Source: Clostridiales bacterium (GTDB taxonomy: Bacteria > Bacillota > Clostridia > Peptostreptococcales > Anaerovoracaceae). Taken from it: a DNA stretch of 64,000 nt. Position numbers and translations under genes: made by a program. The stretch covers positions 1 through 64,000 of the forward strand of contig SVCQ01000004.1 of assembly GCA_015058275.1 (NCBI GenBank). Reading direction: 5' to 3'. This document shows positions 16,988 through 26,043 of the stretch, one piece after another. Position 1 is the stretch's first letter. Each line of letters starts with the position of its first letter. The notes below the pieces were generated by a model. That model made no database searches. It was given only the letters and a program-made list of their open reading frames with translations, and had not been told where the DNA came from.

Positions 16988-17031
16988 TCAATATATAATA
17001 AGTAAGAATAATCAACGGAGGAAGATTTCAA

Positions 17032-18411
17032 ATGAAGGCAACACAGATCTCTAAGGACAATGGAGTCGTTAAGTTCAGCATCGAATTTACGGCAGACGAA
17101 TGGGCAGACGCTATCAACAAGGCATATATCGCCAACAGAGCCAAGTTCTCTATTGACGGATTCCGCAAGGGCAAGGCTCCTCGCAAGATCATCGAGAACT
17201 ATTACGGACACGATATCTTCTGGGATGAGGCTCTCAACGGACTGCTCGAGACCGGATATTACGATGCTATCAAGCAGATGGACATCGAAGTCATCTCGCA
17301 GCCTTCGCTCGACACACCTGAGATCAAAAAGGACGAGCCTGTAGTCATCACAGGAAGCGTCCAGGTGTTCCCTGAGATCGATGTCAAGAAGTACAAGGGC
17401 CTCGAGATCGAAAAGATCGAGACCAAGATCGGCGAGAAGGAAGTCAAAGAGGAGCTCGAAAAGGTCCAGAAGAGCCAGGCCAGAATGGAGAACGTCGAGG
17501 ACAGGAAGTCCGAAAAGGGAGACACTCTCGTATTCGACTTCGAGGGATTCGTTGACGGCGAGGCATTCAGCGGCGGCACTGCCGAGAATTATGAGCTCGT
17601 GCTCGGTTCCGGACAGTTCATCCCGGGCTTCGAAGAGCAGCTCGAGGGCAAGAACCCAGGCGATGAGTGCGATGTAGAGGTCGTATTCCCTGGTGACTAC
17701 CACGCAGAGGAGCTCGCAGGCAAGCCGGCTGTATTCAAGTGCAAGATCCACGAGATCAAAAAGGAGATCCTCCCTGAGATCGACGATGAGCTCGCAAGCG
17801 ATGTAAGTGAATTCGAGACTCTCGCTGAGTACAAAAAGGACTTAAAGAAAAAACTCCAGGAGAAGGCAAGCGAGACAGACCTCTCCGTCATGAAGGACAG
17901 AACTCTCGAGCAGCTCTATGAGCTCAACGAGATCGAGGTCCCTGCAGTCATGATCGAGAACGAGCTCGACAACATGCTCTACGACATGAACCAGAGCCTT
18001 GCATCCCAGGGCCTCGGTCTCCAGCAGTACATGGACTGGACAGGCAAGACTATCGAGGATGTCAAGAATGAGGCCAGACCTGAGGCAGAGAAGAGGATCA
18101 GGACAAGGATCCTCCTCAAGAACATCATCAGGATCGAGGGCCTCGAGGTAGAGGAGAGCGAAGTCGAAGCACTCATGAAGGAGTTCGGCGAGCAGTACGG
18201 CATGACTCCGGATCAGGTCAAGGAGATGGCAGGATCCGATACTGAGGCATACTTCAGAGAGGATGCGCAGACCAAGAAGGCCATCGACTTCCTCTTCGAC
18301 AACGCAAAGCAGGTAGCTGCCAAGAAGACAACAAAGAAGTCGACCAAAAAGGACGACAAGAAGGACGACAAGAAGGACGACAAGAAGGAAGACAAGTCCG
18401 AGGACAAGTAA
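17032..18411 (+). CDS. tig: Trigger factor, ribosome-associated chaperone and prolyl isomerase
   Basis: A 459-residue chaperone that meets nascent chains at the ribosome exit. The ribosome-docking signature GFRKGKAPRKI is near residue 43; the FKBP-type isomerase domain covers about 150-245 (GDTLVFDFEGFVDGEAFSGG ... VVFPGDYHAEEL); a long helical C-terminal arm follows. The last 20 or so residues are an unusual KKDD-repeat tail encoded by four 12-base tandem units at 18349-18396. ATG 17032 has ACGGAGGAAG upstream. It begins the tig-clpP-clpX-lon series typical of Firmicutes. Confidence 0.95.
   Translation: MKATQISKDNGVVKFSIEFTADEWADAINKAYIANRAKFSIDGFRKGKAPRKIIENYYGHDIFWDEALNGLLETGYYDAIKQMDIEVISQPSLDTPEIKKDEPVVITGSVQVFPEIDVKKYKGLEIEKIETKIGEKEVKEELEKVQKSQARMENVEDRKSEKGDTLVFDFEGFVDGEAFSGGTAENYELVLGSGQFIPGFEEQLEGKNPGDECDVEVVFPGDYHAEELAGKPAVFKCKIHEIKKEILPEIDDELASDVSEFETLAEYKKDLKKKLQEKASETDLSVMKDRTLEQLYELNEIEVPAVMIENELDNMLYDMNQSLASQGLGLQQYMDWTGKTIEDVKNEARPEAEKRIRTRILLKNIIRIEGLEVEESEVEALMKEFGEQYGMTPDQVKEMAGSDTEAYFREDAQTKKAIDFLFDNAKQVAAKKTTKKSTKKDDKKDDKKDDKKEDKSEDK
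18349..18396 (+). repeat. Four 12-base tandem repeats in the end of tig
   Basis: The unit AAGGACGACAAG occurs at 18349, 18361 and 18373, with a one-base variant at 18385, encoding a KDDK tail. In frame, so copy number can change without disrupting the gene. Confidence 0.85.
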
Positions 18412-18435
18412 TAAAGGTCCGGAAAGAGGCATATC

Positions 18436-19017
18436 ATGAACTATGTACCATATGTAGTCGAGCAGACCGGTCAGGGCGAACGCACCTATGACATCTACTC
18501 AAGACTGCTGATCGACAGGATCATATTCATAGACGAGGAGATCACAGAGCATACGGCGAGCGTCGTCGTTGCTCAGCTTCTCTTCCTTGAGGCGCAGGAC
18601 CCGGACAAGGATATCAATATATATATCAACTCCCCGGGCGGCATGGTGACCGCGGGCCTTGCGATCTACGATACGATGAGGTTCATCAAGCCGGACATCA
18701 GCACCATCTGCGTCGGCATGGCCGCAAGCATGGGCGCTGTGCTCCTGGCTGCCGGCACCAAAGGCAAGAGATATGCTCTGCCTAATGCCGAGATCATGAT
18801 CCACCAGCCTCTCGGCGGCTTCAAGGGACAGGCCTCCGACATCAAGATAACAGCCGATCACATCCTCGACATCAAGGAGAGGCTCAACAACATCCTCGCC
18901 GAGGCTACAGGACAGGACCTGTCAGTGATCGAGAGAGACACGGACAGAGACAATTACATGTCGGCTGCCGATGCGGCGTCCTACGGCCTTATAGATAAGG
19001 TTATAGACAAACACTAG
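18436..19017 (+). CDS. clpP: ATP-dependent Clp protease proteolytic subunit
   Basis: A 193-residue serine peptidase that forms the tetradecameric chamber used with ClpX. Catalytic residues are S98 in GMAASMGA and H123 in MIHQPLGG, with the aspartate in the region [11 protein letters not shown]. The N-terminal [23 protein letters not shown] is typical. It lies 24 bases after tig and 20 before clpX. Confidence 0.96.
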   Translation: MNYVPYVVEQTGQGERTYDIYSRLLIDRIIFIDEEITEHTASVVVAQLLFLEAQDPDKDINIYINSPGGMVTAGLAIYDTMRFIKPDISTICVGMAASMGAVLLAAGTKGKRYALPNAEIMIHQPLGGFKGQASDIKITADHILDIKERLNNILAEATGQDLSVIERDTDRDNYMSAADAASYGLIDKVIDKH

Positions 19018-19037
19018 AGTTTAAATAAGGGATTACT

Positions 19038-20312
19038 ATGTCAGATAACAACGAAGCAAGATGTTCATTCTGCGGTAAATCAAGTTCTCAGGTCCGAAGC
19101 ATGATGGTCGGACCTGACGTATATATCTGCAACGAATGCGTCGATCTCATCAAGTCCATCATGGAGGAGGAGAACTCCCCGGCACCTGCCAGGAAGAAAT
19201 CCGGCAAGCTCCCGAGACCTGACGAGATCAAGGCGGAGCTCGACCAGTACGTGATCGAGCAGGACCCTGCCAAAAAGAGCCTCGCCGTAGCGGTGTACAA
19301 CCACTACAAGAGGATCAGGCATCTCGACAGATACAAAAATAGCGACGTTGAGAAGGTCGAACTCAGCAAGAGCAATATCCTCATGCTGGGACCTACCGGC
19401 TGCGGCAAGACACTGCTTGCCCAGACTCTCGCCCGCATTCTTGATGTGCCTTTCGCTATAGTAGACGCCACATCTCTTACTGAGGCAGGCTATGTAGGCG
19501 AGGACGTCGAGAACATCCTCCTCAGGCTCTATCAGGCTGCTGACGGAGACCTCGAGAGGGCGCAGCGCGGCATCATCTACGTCGATGAGATAGACAAGAT
19601 CGCAAGGAAGTCCGAAAACATGTCCATCACAAGGGATGTAAGCGGCGAAGGCGTACAGCAGGCTCTCCTCAAGATCATCGAGGGCACTGTAGCCAACGTT
19701 CCTCCTCAGGGAGGCCGCAAGCACCCTAACCAGGAGTTCATCCACTTCGACACAAAGGACGTGCTCTTTATCTGCGGCGGAGCCTTTACGGGCCTCGACA
19801 AGATCATCAAGGTAAGACTCGGCAATAAAGTCATCGGCTTCAACAAAGAGGATACAGTCACAGATCTCGACGATGCTGACATCCTGCTGAGAGCGGAGCC
19901 AGAGGACCTCGTCAAATACGGACTCATCCCTGAGCTGATCGGAAGGCTTCCGGTCACCGTGGCTCTGTCAGAGCTCAGCAGGGACGCTCTTGTCAAGATA
20001 ATCACCGAGCCTAAGAACTCCCTTGTTAGGCAGTACCAGACTCTCTTCGCAATGGATGATGTGGACCTGGTCGTTGAGGATGCTGCGGTAGAGGCGATAG
20101 CCGATAAGGCCATCAAGCTCAATACCGGAGCCAGAGGACTCAGGGGCATCTTCGAGAGCCTCATGACAGATATCATGTATGAGCTGCCATCAAGACCTGA
20201 GGTGGATAAATGCATCATCACGGCTGATGTAGTAAACGGAGACGCGGAGCCGAAGCTGGTGCTCAAAAAAGACAAAAAAGAATCTGACAAAGTAATGGAG
20301 AAGGAAGCATAA
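19038..20312 (+). CDS. clpX: ATP-dependent Clp protease ATP-binding subunit ClpX
   Basis: A 424-residue AAA+ unfoldase for ClpP. It has the N-terminal zinc-binding domain ([11 protein letters not shown] ... CNECV, residues about 9-36), Walker A GPTGCGKT, Walker [13 protein letters not shown], and sensor 2 [10 protein letters not shown]. The C-terminus is a lysine/glutamate-rich tail. It overlaps lon by one base (TAATG), indicating coupled translation. Confidence 0.96.
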   Translation: MSDNNEARCSFCGKSSSQVRSMMVGPDVYICNECVDLIKSIMEEENSPAPARKKSGKLPRPDEIKAELDQYVIEQDPAKKSLAVAVYNHYKRIRHLDRYKNSDVEKVELSKSNILMLGPTGCGKTLLAQTLARILDVPFAIVDATSLTEAGYVGEDVENILLRLYQAADGDLERAQRGIIYVDEIDKIARKSENMSITRDVSGEGVQQALLKIIEGTVANVPPQGGRKHPNQEFIHFDTKDVLFICGGAFTGLDKIIKVRLGNKVIGFNKEDTVTDLDDADILLRAEPEDLVKYGLIPELIGRLPVTVALSELSRDALVKIITEPKNSLVRQYQTLFAMDDVDLVVEDAAVEAIADKAIKLNTGARGLRGIFESLMTDIMYELPSRPEVDKCIITADVVNGDAEPKLVLKKDKKESDKVMEKEA

Positions 20313-22633
20313 TGACCGAATCCGTAAATATTCAGAGAATGCCGTATATCCCGCTGAGAGGGCAGACGTTCTTCCCCGGCACCATAGTGGGATTCGATAT
20401 CGGAAGAGATAAATCACTTGCCGCCGTTGATCATGCGATGAACGGCGACAAGTATATTGTGGTATCTGCGCAGAGAGACCCGGCGGTCAACGAGCCGGCA
20501 AAGGATGACTGCTTCCTCACGGGAGCCCTCATCAGGGTGAGGCAGGTAGTAAAAAAGAACGACGATTTCGTCCGCATACTTGTAGTGGTCGAGCAGAGAG
20601 TCAGGATCGATGAGATATACGATGTCGGTGAGATGCTTGTCTGCGACTACAGCTCCGCTGAGGACTACGATGACGACATGCAGGACATCGCGATGCAGGC
20701 CAATGTGCGCGTGCTGAGGCAGATGTACTTCAAATACCTCGAGCTGACAGGCCAGGGCGAGTCCGCCGGCAGGACGCTCGTAGACGATATAGACGATCCG
20801 TCGCTTCTCTGCAGCATAATCGCCAACGAGATCGACGTCAGCTTTGACGTCAAGCAGACCCTGCTTGAGATCGATTCCGTCAAGCTGAGGGTCAGCCACC
20901 TTGTCGACATCATCGGCAGAGAAAACAACATCCTCTCGATCGCCAAGAGGATCAACAACCGCGTGGTCAAAAACATGAACCGCGGCCAGAGAGAGTACTA
21001 CCTCCGCGAGCAGCTCCAGGTGATCAAGGAGGAGCTCGGCGAGGATGAGGACATAGATGACGAGGCGCGCCAGTGGAAGGACAGGCTCACCGAACTCAAG
21101 CTCGACGAAAAGACCGACACAAAGGTCCGCAAGGAGATAGACAAGTTCAGTAAGATGAGCCCTATGAGCCCGGATGCCAATGTATCCAGAACATATATCG
21201 AGACCATACTCGACCTGCCGTGGCACAAGTCGTCAAAGATCAACCGCAACCTCAAGAAGGCAGAGGGCATCCTCAACGAGGATCACTACGGCCTCGAGAA
21301 GGTCAAGGAGAGGATACTCGAGCATCTCGCGGTCCAGCATCTTACCAAGGAGAACAAAGGACCTATCATCTGCCTCGTAGGACCTCCGGGAGTAGGCAAG
21401 ACCTCGATCGCAAGGTCGATCGCAAGAGCCACCAACAGGGAATTCGTCAGGATGTCCCTGGGCGGCGTCAGGGATGAGGCTGAGATCAGAGGCCACAGAC
21501 GCACTTACATCGGCGCCATCCCGGGCAGGGTCATCAACAGCATCATAGAGTCAGGAGTCAACAACCCGCTCTTCCTCTTCGACGAGGTCGACAAGATCGG
21601 ATCGGACTTCAGAGGAGACCCGGCTTCGGCGCTTCTCGAAGTGCTCGACCCTGAACAGAACAGCACATTCACTGATCACTACCTCGAGATCCCGTTCGAT
21701 CTCTCGGGAGTGATGTTCATCACGACTGCCAATACGACAGCCACGATACCGGCTCCTCTTCTTGACAGGATGGAGGTCATCGAGCTCTCCAGCTACACTG
21801 AGGAGGAGAAGGTACACATAGCTACCGATTATCTCGTGCCCAAGAGGATGAAGGAGAACGGTCTCAAAAAGACCCAGTTCAGCATCTCAAAGGCAGCTAT
21901 CAGGGATATCATCGAGTACTATACACGCGAGGCCGGAGTCAGGAACCTCGAGCGGGAGATCGGCAATGCATGCCGCAAGGCCGCACGCAATATAGTCAGC
22001 GGCAAGCAGAAGGTAAACAGCGTCACTCCGCGCAATCTCAAAAATTACATCGGCAAGAGAGTGTACATAGACGACATCGGTTCGCTTGAGCCTGAGGTGG
22101 GTGTCACCACGGGCATGGCGTGGACATCGGTCGGAGGAGTCACTCTTACCATAGAGACTGTCAAGATGCCGGGCAGCGGCAAGCTCGTGCTGACAGGTCA
22201 GATGGGCGAGGTCATGAGAGAATCCGCTACTACGGCTCTCGGATACATCAAGTCCATCTCCGGCAAGTACAAGATCGGCAAGGACGTGTTCAGGGATTAC
22301 GACATCCAGATCCACATCCCTGAGGGAGCGGTCCCTAAGGACGGACCGTCCGCGGGCATCACGATGTGCAGTGCGCTCTTCTCGCTCCTGACAGACAGGA
22401 AGGCCGACAAGACTATAGCAATGACAGGCGAGATTACTCTGAGGGGCAAGATCCTCAGGATAGGAGGACTCAAGGAGAAGTCGCTCGCCGCTTACAGGCA
22501 GGGCATACGCAGGATCATAATCCCTAAGGAGAACACCCCTGACCTCGAGGACATACCGGCATCGGTACGCAGGGAGATCGAATTCATACCGGTAAGCGAC
22601 TTTGAAGAAGTAATTCCGGTTGTTATTCAGTAG
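20312..22633 (+). CDS. lon: Lon ATP-dependent protease (first copy)
   Basis: A 773-residue LonA protease. The N-terminal substrate domain (MPYIPLRGQTFFPGTIVGFDIGRDKSL) is followed by the AAA+ module with Walker A GPPGVGKTS, then the protease domain with the Ser-Lys dyad S680 (PKDGPSAGITM) and K723 (GGLKEKSLAA). Length and motifs are canonical. Start ATG 20312 overlaps the clpX stop. It is the housekeeping copy by synteny; a second, more divergent Lon lies at 39693-41990 after dnaJ. Confidence 0.95.
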   Translation: MTESVNIQRMPYIPLRGQTFFPGTIVGFDIGRDKSLAAVDHAMNGDKYIVVSAQRDPAVNEPAKDDCFLTGALIRVRQVVKKNDDFVRILVVVEQRVRIDEIYDVGEMLVCDYSSAEDYDDDMQDIAMQANVRVLRQMYFKYLELTGQGESAGRTLVDDIDDPSLLCSIIANEIDVSFDVKQTLLEIDSVKLRVSHLVDIIGRENNILSIAKRINNRVVKNMNRGQREYYLREQLQVIKEELGEDEDIDDEARQWKDRLTELKLDEKTDTKVRKEIDKFSKMSPMSPDANVSRTYIETILDLPWHKSSKINRNLKKAEGILNEDHYGLEKVKERILEHLAVQHLTKENKGPIICLVGPPGVGKTSIARSIARATNREFVRMSLGGVRDEAEIRGHRRTYIGAIPGRVINSIIESGVNNPLFLFDEVDKIGSDFRGDPASALLEVLDPEQNSTFTDHYLEIPFDLSGVMFITTANTTATIPAPLLDRMEVIELSSYTEEEKVHIATDYLVPKRMKENGLKKTQFSISKAAIRDIIEYYTREAGVRNLEREIGNACRKAARNIVSGKQKVNSVTPRNLKNYIGKRVYIDDIGSLEPEVGVTTGMAWTSVGGVTLTIETVKMPGSGKLVLTGQMGEVMRESATTALGYIKSISGKYKIGKDVFRDYDIQIHIPEGAVPKDGPSAGITMCSALFSLLTDRKADKTIAMTGEITLRGKILRIGGLKEKSLAAYRQGIRRIIIPKENTPDLEDIPASVRREIEFIPVSDFEEVIPVVIQ

Positions 22634-22644
22634 GAGATCCTCCG

Positions 22645-22750
22645 GGAGATCCTAAATGCTTTCTTCATTCATAACGGCGTTGCCGTAATGATGAAAGCAT
22701 TGATCTTCGGAGGCTGAGCTCCTTCGATAACTGCTGCGCTCAGGATGACA
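22645..22750 (+). repeat. 106-base dispersed repeat, copy 1
   Basis: This sequence recurs at 28432-28537 with a single difference (G versus T near the 3' end). It contains a long hairpin, AATGCTTTC... at 22655 pairing with ...GAAAGCATT ending at 22701, with an inner ACGGC/GCCGT stem, and ends in GCGCTCAGGATGACA, the same terminal word as the TGTCATYCTGAG palindromes. It starts 12 bases after the lon stop. Confidence 0.85.
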
Positions 22751-22753
22751 ATT

Positions 22754-22858
22754 TGTCATTCTGAGGAGCGAAGCGACGAAGAATCTCGAAGAGATCCTTC
22801 GCTGCGCTCAGGATGACAGTATGTCGCTCAGGATGACAGTATGTCGCTCAGGATGACA
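22754..22858 (+). repeat. Palindromic TGTCATYCTGAG element followed by 20-base tandem repeats
   Basis: Bases 22754-22818 form an imperfect palindrome from TGTCATTCTGAG to CTCAGGATGACA. Its right end is repeated as 20-base units (CGCTCAGGATGACAGTATGT) at 22805-22824 and 22825-22844, plus a partial unit to 22858. The last AGGATG lies 8-13 bases upstream of the ysxC ATG and is the only candidate ribosome site, so the repeat seems to supply it. Confidence 0.8.
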
Positions 22859-22863
22859 AAACG

Positions 22864-23457
22864 ATGAAAATAAATAAATCAGAACTCGAAGCAGTCGCCG
22901 TAAAGCCGGCTCAATATCCGCCTGAGGACCTCCCGGAGATCGCATTCGCCGGGCGCTCCAATGTGGGCAAGTCATCGCTTCTGAATCTCATCACCGGCAG
23001 GAAGAGCCTGGCCAGGGTGTCGGGAAGCCCCGGCAAGACCAGGACGATCAACTTCTACAGGTGCAATGACGAATTCAGGATAGTTGATCTGCCGGGATAC
23101 GGCTTCGCCAAGGTCAGCAGAAGCGAGAGCGAGAAGTGGGGCGCAATGATCGAGGGTTATCTCGAGAACCGCAAGACCCTGCTCAAGGTCGTGCAGCTCG
23201 TGGACATAAGACACAAGCCGAGCGCACAGGACATCCAGATGTACGAGTATCTCAAGTACTACGGACTGGACGGCATAGTGGCTGCTACCAAAGCCGACAA
23301 GGTCGGCAACAATCAGAAGGCTTCCTGCCTCAAGGTCATAAGGCAGAGCCTGGGTATGGACAAGGGTGATATAATAATACCTGTCTCCTCTCTCAAAAGG
23401 ACAGGGGACGCAGAACTTCTCGGAGCGATCGAAGACCTGCTCCGGGCTGAGGATTAG
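22864..23457 (+). CDS. ysxC: Ribosome-biogenesis GTP-binding protein YsxC/EngB
   Basis: A 197-residue GTPase needed for 50S assembly. G1 GRSNVGKSSLLN, G3 DLPGYG, G4 TKAD and the switch region GKTRTINFY are all present in order; length is standard. Its position after lon is conserved in Firmicutes, although here about 230 bases of repeats intervene. The start codon ATG 22864 has only AGGA within the upstream repeat as a ribosome site. Confidence 0.95.
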   Translation: MKINKSELEAVAVKPAQYPPEDLPEIAFAGRSNVGKSSLLNLITGRKSLARVSGSPGKTRTINFYRCNDEFRIVDLPGYGFAKVSRSESEKWGAMIEGYLENRKTLLKVVQLVDIRHKPSAQDIQMYEYLKYYGLDGIVAATKADKVGNNQKASCLKVIRQSLGMDKGDIIIPVSSLKRTGDAELLGAIEDLLRAED

Positions 23458-23465
23458 GAGGCACC

Positions 23466-24008
23466 ATGGCTGACAAAATCGGCAAAGTCCTGTTCACACA
23501 GGAGGACATCACAAAGAGAGCCAAAGAGCTCGCAAAGCAGATCGACGAGGACTTCAAGGGCGAGGAAGTCATACTCCTCGGTACTCTCAAGGGCTCGATC
23601 CCGTGGCTCGTGGATATCATGAAGCACACCACCATCGAGACCAAGCTCGACTTCATATCGGCCAGCAGCTACGGTTCTTCCACCACAAGCTCGGGCGTCG
23701 TCAAGATCAGGTATGATGCGAGCATCAACATGTACAACGAGAACGTCATCGTGGTCGAGGACATCATCGACACCGGCAACACCCTCAAGTACGTGGTCGA
23801 AAAGCTCAAGGAGAGAGGCCCAAAGACCATCAAGATCTGCACCATGCTCAACAAGGAAGCCCGCAGGACCACGGACATACACGCGGACTATGTGGGATTC
23901 GATGTTGATGATCTGTTCGTAATAGGCTACGGACTCGACTTCGATCAGAAGTTCAGAGGCCTTCCGTATATCAGTTATCTTGAAGAGGAAGACGTTGAAG
24001 GATTATAA
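23466..24008 (+). CDS. hpt: Hypoxanthine phosphoribosyltransferase
   Basis: A 180-residue purine salvage enzyme converting hypoxanthine or guanine with PRPP to IMP or GMP. The PRPP-binding motif VVEDIIDTGNTL is clear, along with LLGTLKGS at the N-terminal pyrophosphate loop and the C-terminal VGYGLDFDQKFRGLPYI. It starts 8 bases after ysxC with GGAGG directly before ATG. Confidence 0.95.
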   Translation: MADKIGKVLFTQEDITKRAKELAKQIDEDFKGEEVILLGTLKGSIPWLVDIMKHTTIETKLDFISASSYGSSTTSSGVVKIRYDASINMYNENVIVVEDIIDTGNTLKYVVEKLKERGPKTIKICTMLNKEARRTTDIHADYVGFDVDDLFVIGYGLDFDQKFRGLPYISYLEEEDVEGL

Positions 24009-24021
24009 AGACACAACAAAA

Positions 24022-24873
24022 ATGAATAAGGAAGAGCTCAGGGCTCTGATGGAGTCAGATCTCAAAAAGGACCTCCACATGCATACATGCTTCTCCGACG
24101 GGGCGATGACTCCTGAGGAACTCATAAGCATGCGTGTGGATGAGGGCTACGAGCTGTTATCCATAACAGACCATGACGGTATCGGAGGCTCCCTCATCGG
24201 CATGCCTTTTGCTCAGAGCGCAAGGGTAACATTCATCTACGGCATCGAGTTCGATTCCGAGGATGAGGGCTGCAAGGACGTCCACATGCTGGGATATGGC
24301 TTCGATCCCGAGGATCCGATGCTGAGAGAGGCACTCGAGGAGATACTTGTAGAGAGAGCCAGACGTAACGACAAGTTCATGGCAGCTCTCAATGAGAGAG
24401 GATACAATGTCACTCTGGACGACATCGGTTCGGTCAACGGCGGCAGGTACGTCGGCAAGCCGACATTTGCAGTCATACTCAAGCACAAGGGCATAGTTGA
24501 GAGCATGCAGGATGCGTTCAACGGACTGTTCAGGGAGCCTGACCTCAGATCTATCAAAAAGGTCACTCTGAGTACCAAGAGAGTCATCGATATAATCCAC
24601 AACGCGGGCGGGCTTGCGGTGCTGGCGCACCCTCTGGAGCAAAGACGCCGCGAGGAGTCATACGAGGAATTCAGGCCGAGGCTCTATGAGATCCTGGACA
24701 GGATGGTGAGCTACGGCATTGACGGACTCGAATGCCATCATCCGTCGGCAGACCCTGTGCAGCAGGAAGAGCTCGTCGCCTACGCAAAGGAGCACGGACT
24801 CATGATCACAAGAGGATCCGACTTCCACTCTCACGAACACAAGAGAGACTTCACAAGATACCACAGACCTTAA
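24022..24873 (+). CDS. PHP-domain phosphoesterase
   Basis: A PHP-family metal-dependent phosphatase or nuclease, about 283 residues. The N-terminal DLHMHTCFSDGAMTPEELI is PHP motif 1, SITDHDGIGG motif 2, LAHPLEQ and the C-terminal GSDFHSHEH complete the trinuclear metal site. Related proteins dephosphorylate 3'-phosphoadenosine or histidinol phosphate, or act as 5'-3' exonucleases; specificity is not readable. The start is uncertain: ATG 24022 fits the family but has a weak ribosome site, and an in-frame TTG at 23980 would overlap hpt. Tandem terminators follow it. Confidence 0.8.
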   Translation: MNKEELRALMESDLKKDLHMHTCFSDGAMTPEELISMRVDEGYELLSITDHDGIGGSLIGMPFAQSARVTFIYGIEFDSEDEGCKDVHMLGYGFDPEDPMLREALEEILVERARRNDKFMAALNERGYNVTLDDIGSVNGGRYVGKPTFAVILKHKGIVESMQDAFNGLFREPDLRSIKKVTLSTKRVIDIIHNAGGLAVLAHPLEQRRREESYEEFRPRLYEILDRMVSYGIDGLECHHPSADPVQQEELVAYAKEHGLMITRGSDFHSHEHKRDFTRYHRP

Positions 24874-24881
24874 AGTTCCCC

Positions 24882-24913
24882 GTGCACCCGTTCAGGGTGC
24901 ACTTTACTTTTTT
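24882..24913 (+). terminator. Intrinsic terminator after the PHP gene, first of two
   Basis: GTGCACCC at 24882-24889 pairs with GGGTGCAC ending at 24902; followed by TTTACTTTTTT. A 22-base hairpin sequence identical to this is repeated 39 bases downstream. Confidence 0.85.
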
Positions 24914-24920
24914 CATCCAC

Positions 24921-24948
24921 GTGCACCCGTTCAGGGTGCACCTTTTTT
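24921..24948 (+). terminator. Intrinsic terminator, duplicated copy
   Basis: The same GTGCACCC/GGGTGCAC hairpin occurs at 24921-24941, followed by CCTTTTTT. A tandem duplication of the terminator hairpin explains the pair. Bases 24949-25072 hold nothing else recognisable apart from the ribosome site of the next gene. Confidence 0.85.
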
Positions 24949-25072
24949 ACCTTTATCCTGCAATAATTCCCCGAAATCCTGCAATCATATCCCTCATCAC
25001 ATCGCCTTCATACAGCGGGGCATCCGGGCAGGTAGAATTGCCAATATGCACCAAAAGAGAAGGGAGGCTGTA

Positions 25073-25432
25073 ATGAGCAGGAAGATGAGGGTGCCGAAGC
25101 CGGTATATTACCAGTGCGTATGGATACTTAAGGACATAGAGCGCCTCAAAAGGCTGGAGGCCGTAGACAATTACAGGAGCTCAAATGATGAGTTCGTGGT
25201 CTTTGTCGACGAGGAGGAAGTGATCAGGAATGCAGAGGTCCTGTACCAGGCGAGGTTCAAGCTCGAATGCATACGCAGGGCCCTGCTTGCAGTCCCTGAG
25301 GATTACAGGCAGATGACCATAGACAGCATAGTGTACGGCCTGTCATTCGGGGACATGGCTCACGAGAACACCTGGAGGAGATGGAGGCAGATATTCATAC
25401 GCGAGCTTGCAGGCAATCTCAATCTGATATGA
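25073..25432 (+). CDS. Small helix-turn-helix-like protein, phage-regulator-like
   Basis: A 119-residue protein. The C-terminal YGLSFGDMAHENTWRRWRQIFIREL looks like the DNA-recognition helices of sigma-70 region 4, and the overall plan recalls the small RinA/ArpU-type phage late-gene regulators found widely in Firmicutes, but I see no phage genes around it. ATG 25073 follows AAGGGAGG; an upstream in-frame ATG at 25046 lacks a site. It stands alone between terminators and the Nudix gene, so it could be a remnant of a lost prophage or an independent regulator. Confidence 0.5.
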   Translation: MSRKMRVPKPVYYQCVWILKDIERLKRLEAVDNYRSSNDEFVVFVDEEEVIRNAEVLYQARFKLECIRRALLAVPEDYRQMTIDSIVYGLSFGDMAHENTWRRWRQIFIRELAGNLNLI

Positions 25433-25451
25433 TGCCAAAACATGTTCCCTG

Positions 25452-25460
25452 TGGTAAAAT
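25452..25460 (+). promoter_or_regulatory. Candidate extended -10 promoter for the Nudix gene
   Basis: TGGTAAAAT at 25452-25460 is an extended -10 element, 36 bases before the Nudix ATG; no clear -35 box. Confidence 0.4.
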
Positions 25461-25495
25461 TGAGGCAAATAATTAATTACTCGTAAAGGTGAATC

Positions 25496-26029
25496 ATGAT
25501 ATTTGAAGAGAAGACAATAAGCAGCAAGCTGGTGTATGAAGGACCGGTGTTCAAGGTAAGACAGCATGTCGTTGAGACCCGCGGGGGCGAGGCTCTGCGC
25601 GATGTGGTGGAGCATACGGGCGGCGCCATCATGGTCGCTGTCAGGGATGACGGCAAGGTGCTCATGGAGAGACAGTTCAGAAAGCCGCTCGAGCAGGTCA
25701 TACTCGAGCTTCCCGCCGGCAAGGCGGATCCGGGCGAGGATCCTCTTGTGACAGCCACAAGAGAGCTGAGCGAGGAGACGGGCTATACGCCCGGAGAGGT
25801 CAGGCATCTTATCTCGTATTATCCGACCTGCGGATACTCCAATGAATTCCTTCATATATATATATGCAGGGACATAGTCGAGGGGGAGACGCACTGGGAC
25901 GATACAGAGTGCATGGACATTGTCGCATACGAAGCGGACGAGCTTGTCGACATGATCATGCGGGGAGAGATAAAGGACAGCAAGACCATCATCGGGATAT
26001 TGTACGCCAGGATGGCAGGAGAGATCTGA
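25496..26029 (+). CDS. nudF: Nudix hydrolase, ADP-ribose pyrophosphatase type
   Basis: A 177-residue enzyme that hydrolyses ADP-ribose and related nucleoside diphosphate compounds. A complete Nudix box, GX5EX7REUXEEXGU, is visible beginning GKADPGED and ending REL-S-EE-T-GY. The N-terminal SSKLVYEGPVFKVRQHVVE matches the ADP-ribose group. The position just before xerD is conserved in Bacillus and Clostridium relatives, which supports the name. It is separated from the recombinase by 14 bases. Confidence 0.85.
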   Translation: MIFEEKTISSKLVYEGPVFKVRQHVVETRGGEALRDVVEHTGGAIMVAVRDDGKVLMERQFRKPLEQVILELPAGKADPGEDPLVTATRELSEETGYTPGEVRHLISYYPTCGYSNEFLHIYICRDIVEGETHWDDTECMDIVAYEADELVDMIMRGEIKDSKTIIGILYARMAGEI

Positions 26030-26043
26030 AAGGGCACAGAGGC

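Noticed and set aside
16994..16999. TATAAT just before tig
   Set aside because: No -35 match 17 bases upstream; the region is A/T-rich by chance.
22801..22858. Tandem repeats considered as a CRISPR array
   Set aside because: Units are contiguous without unique spacers; they are the tail of a palindromic element.
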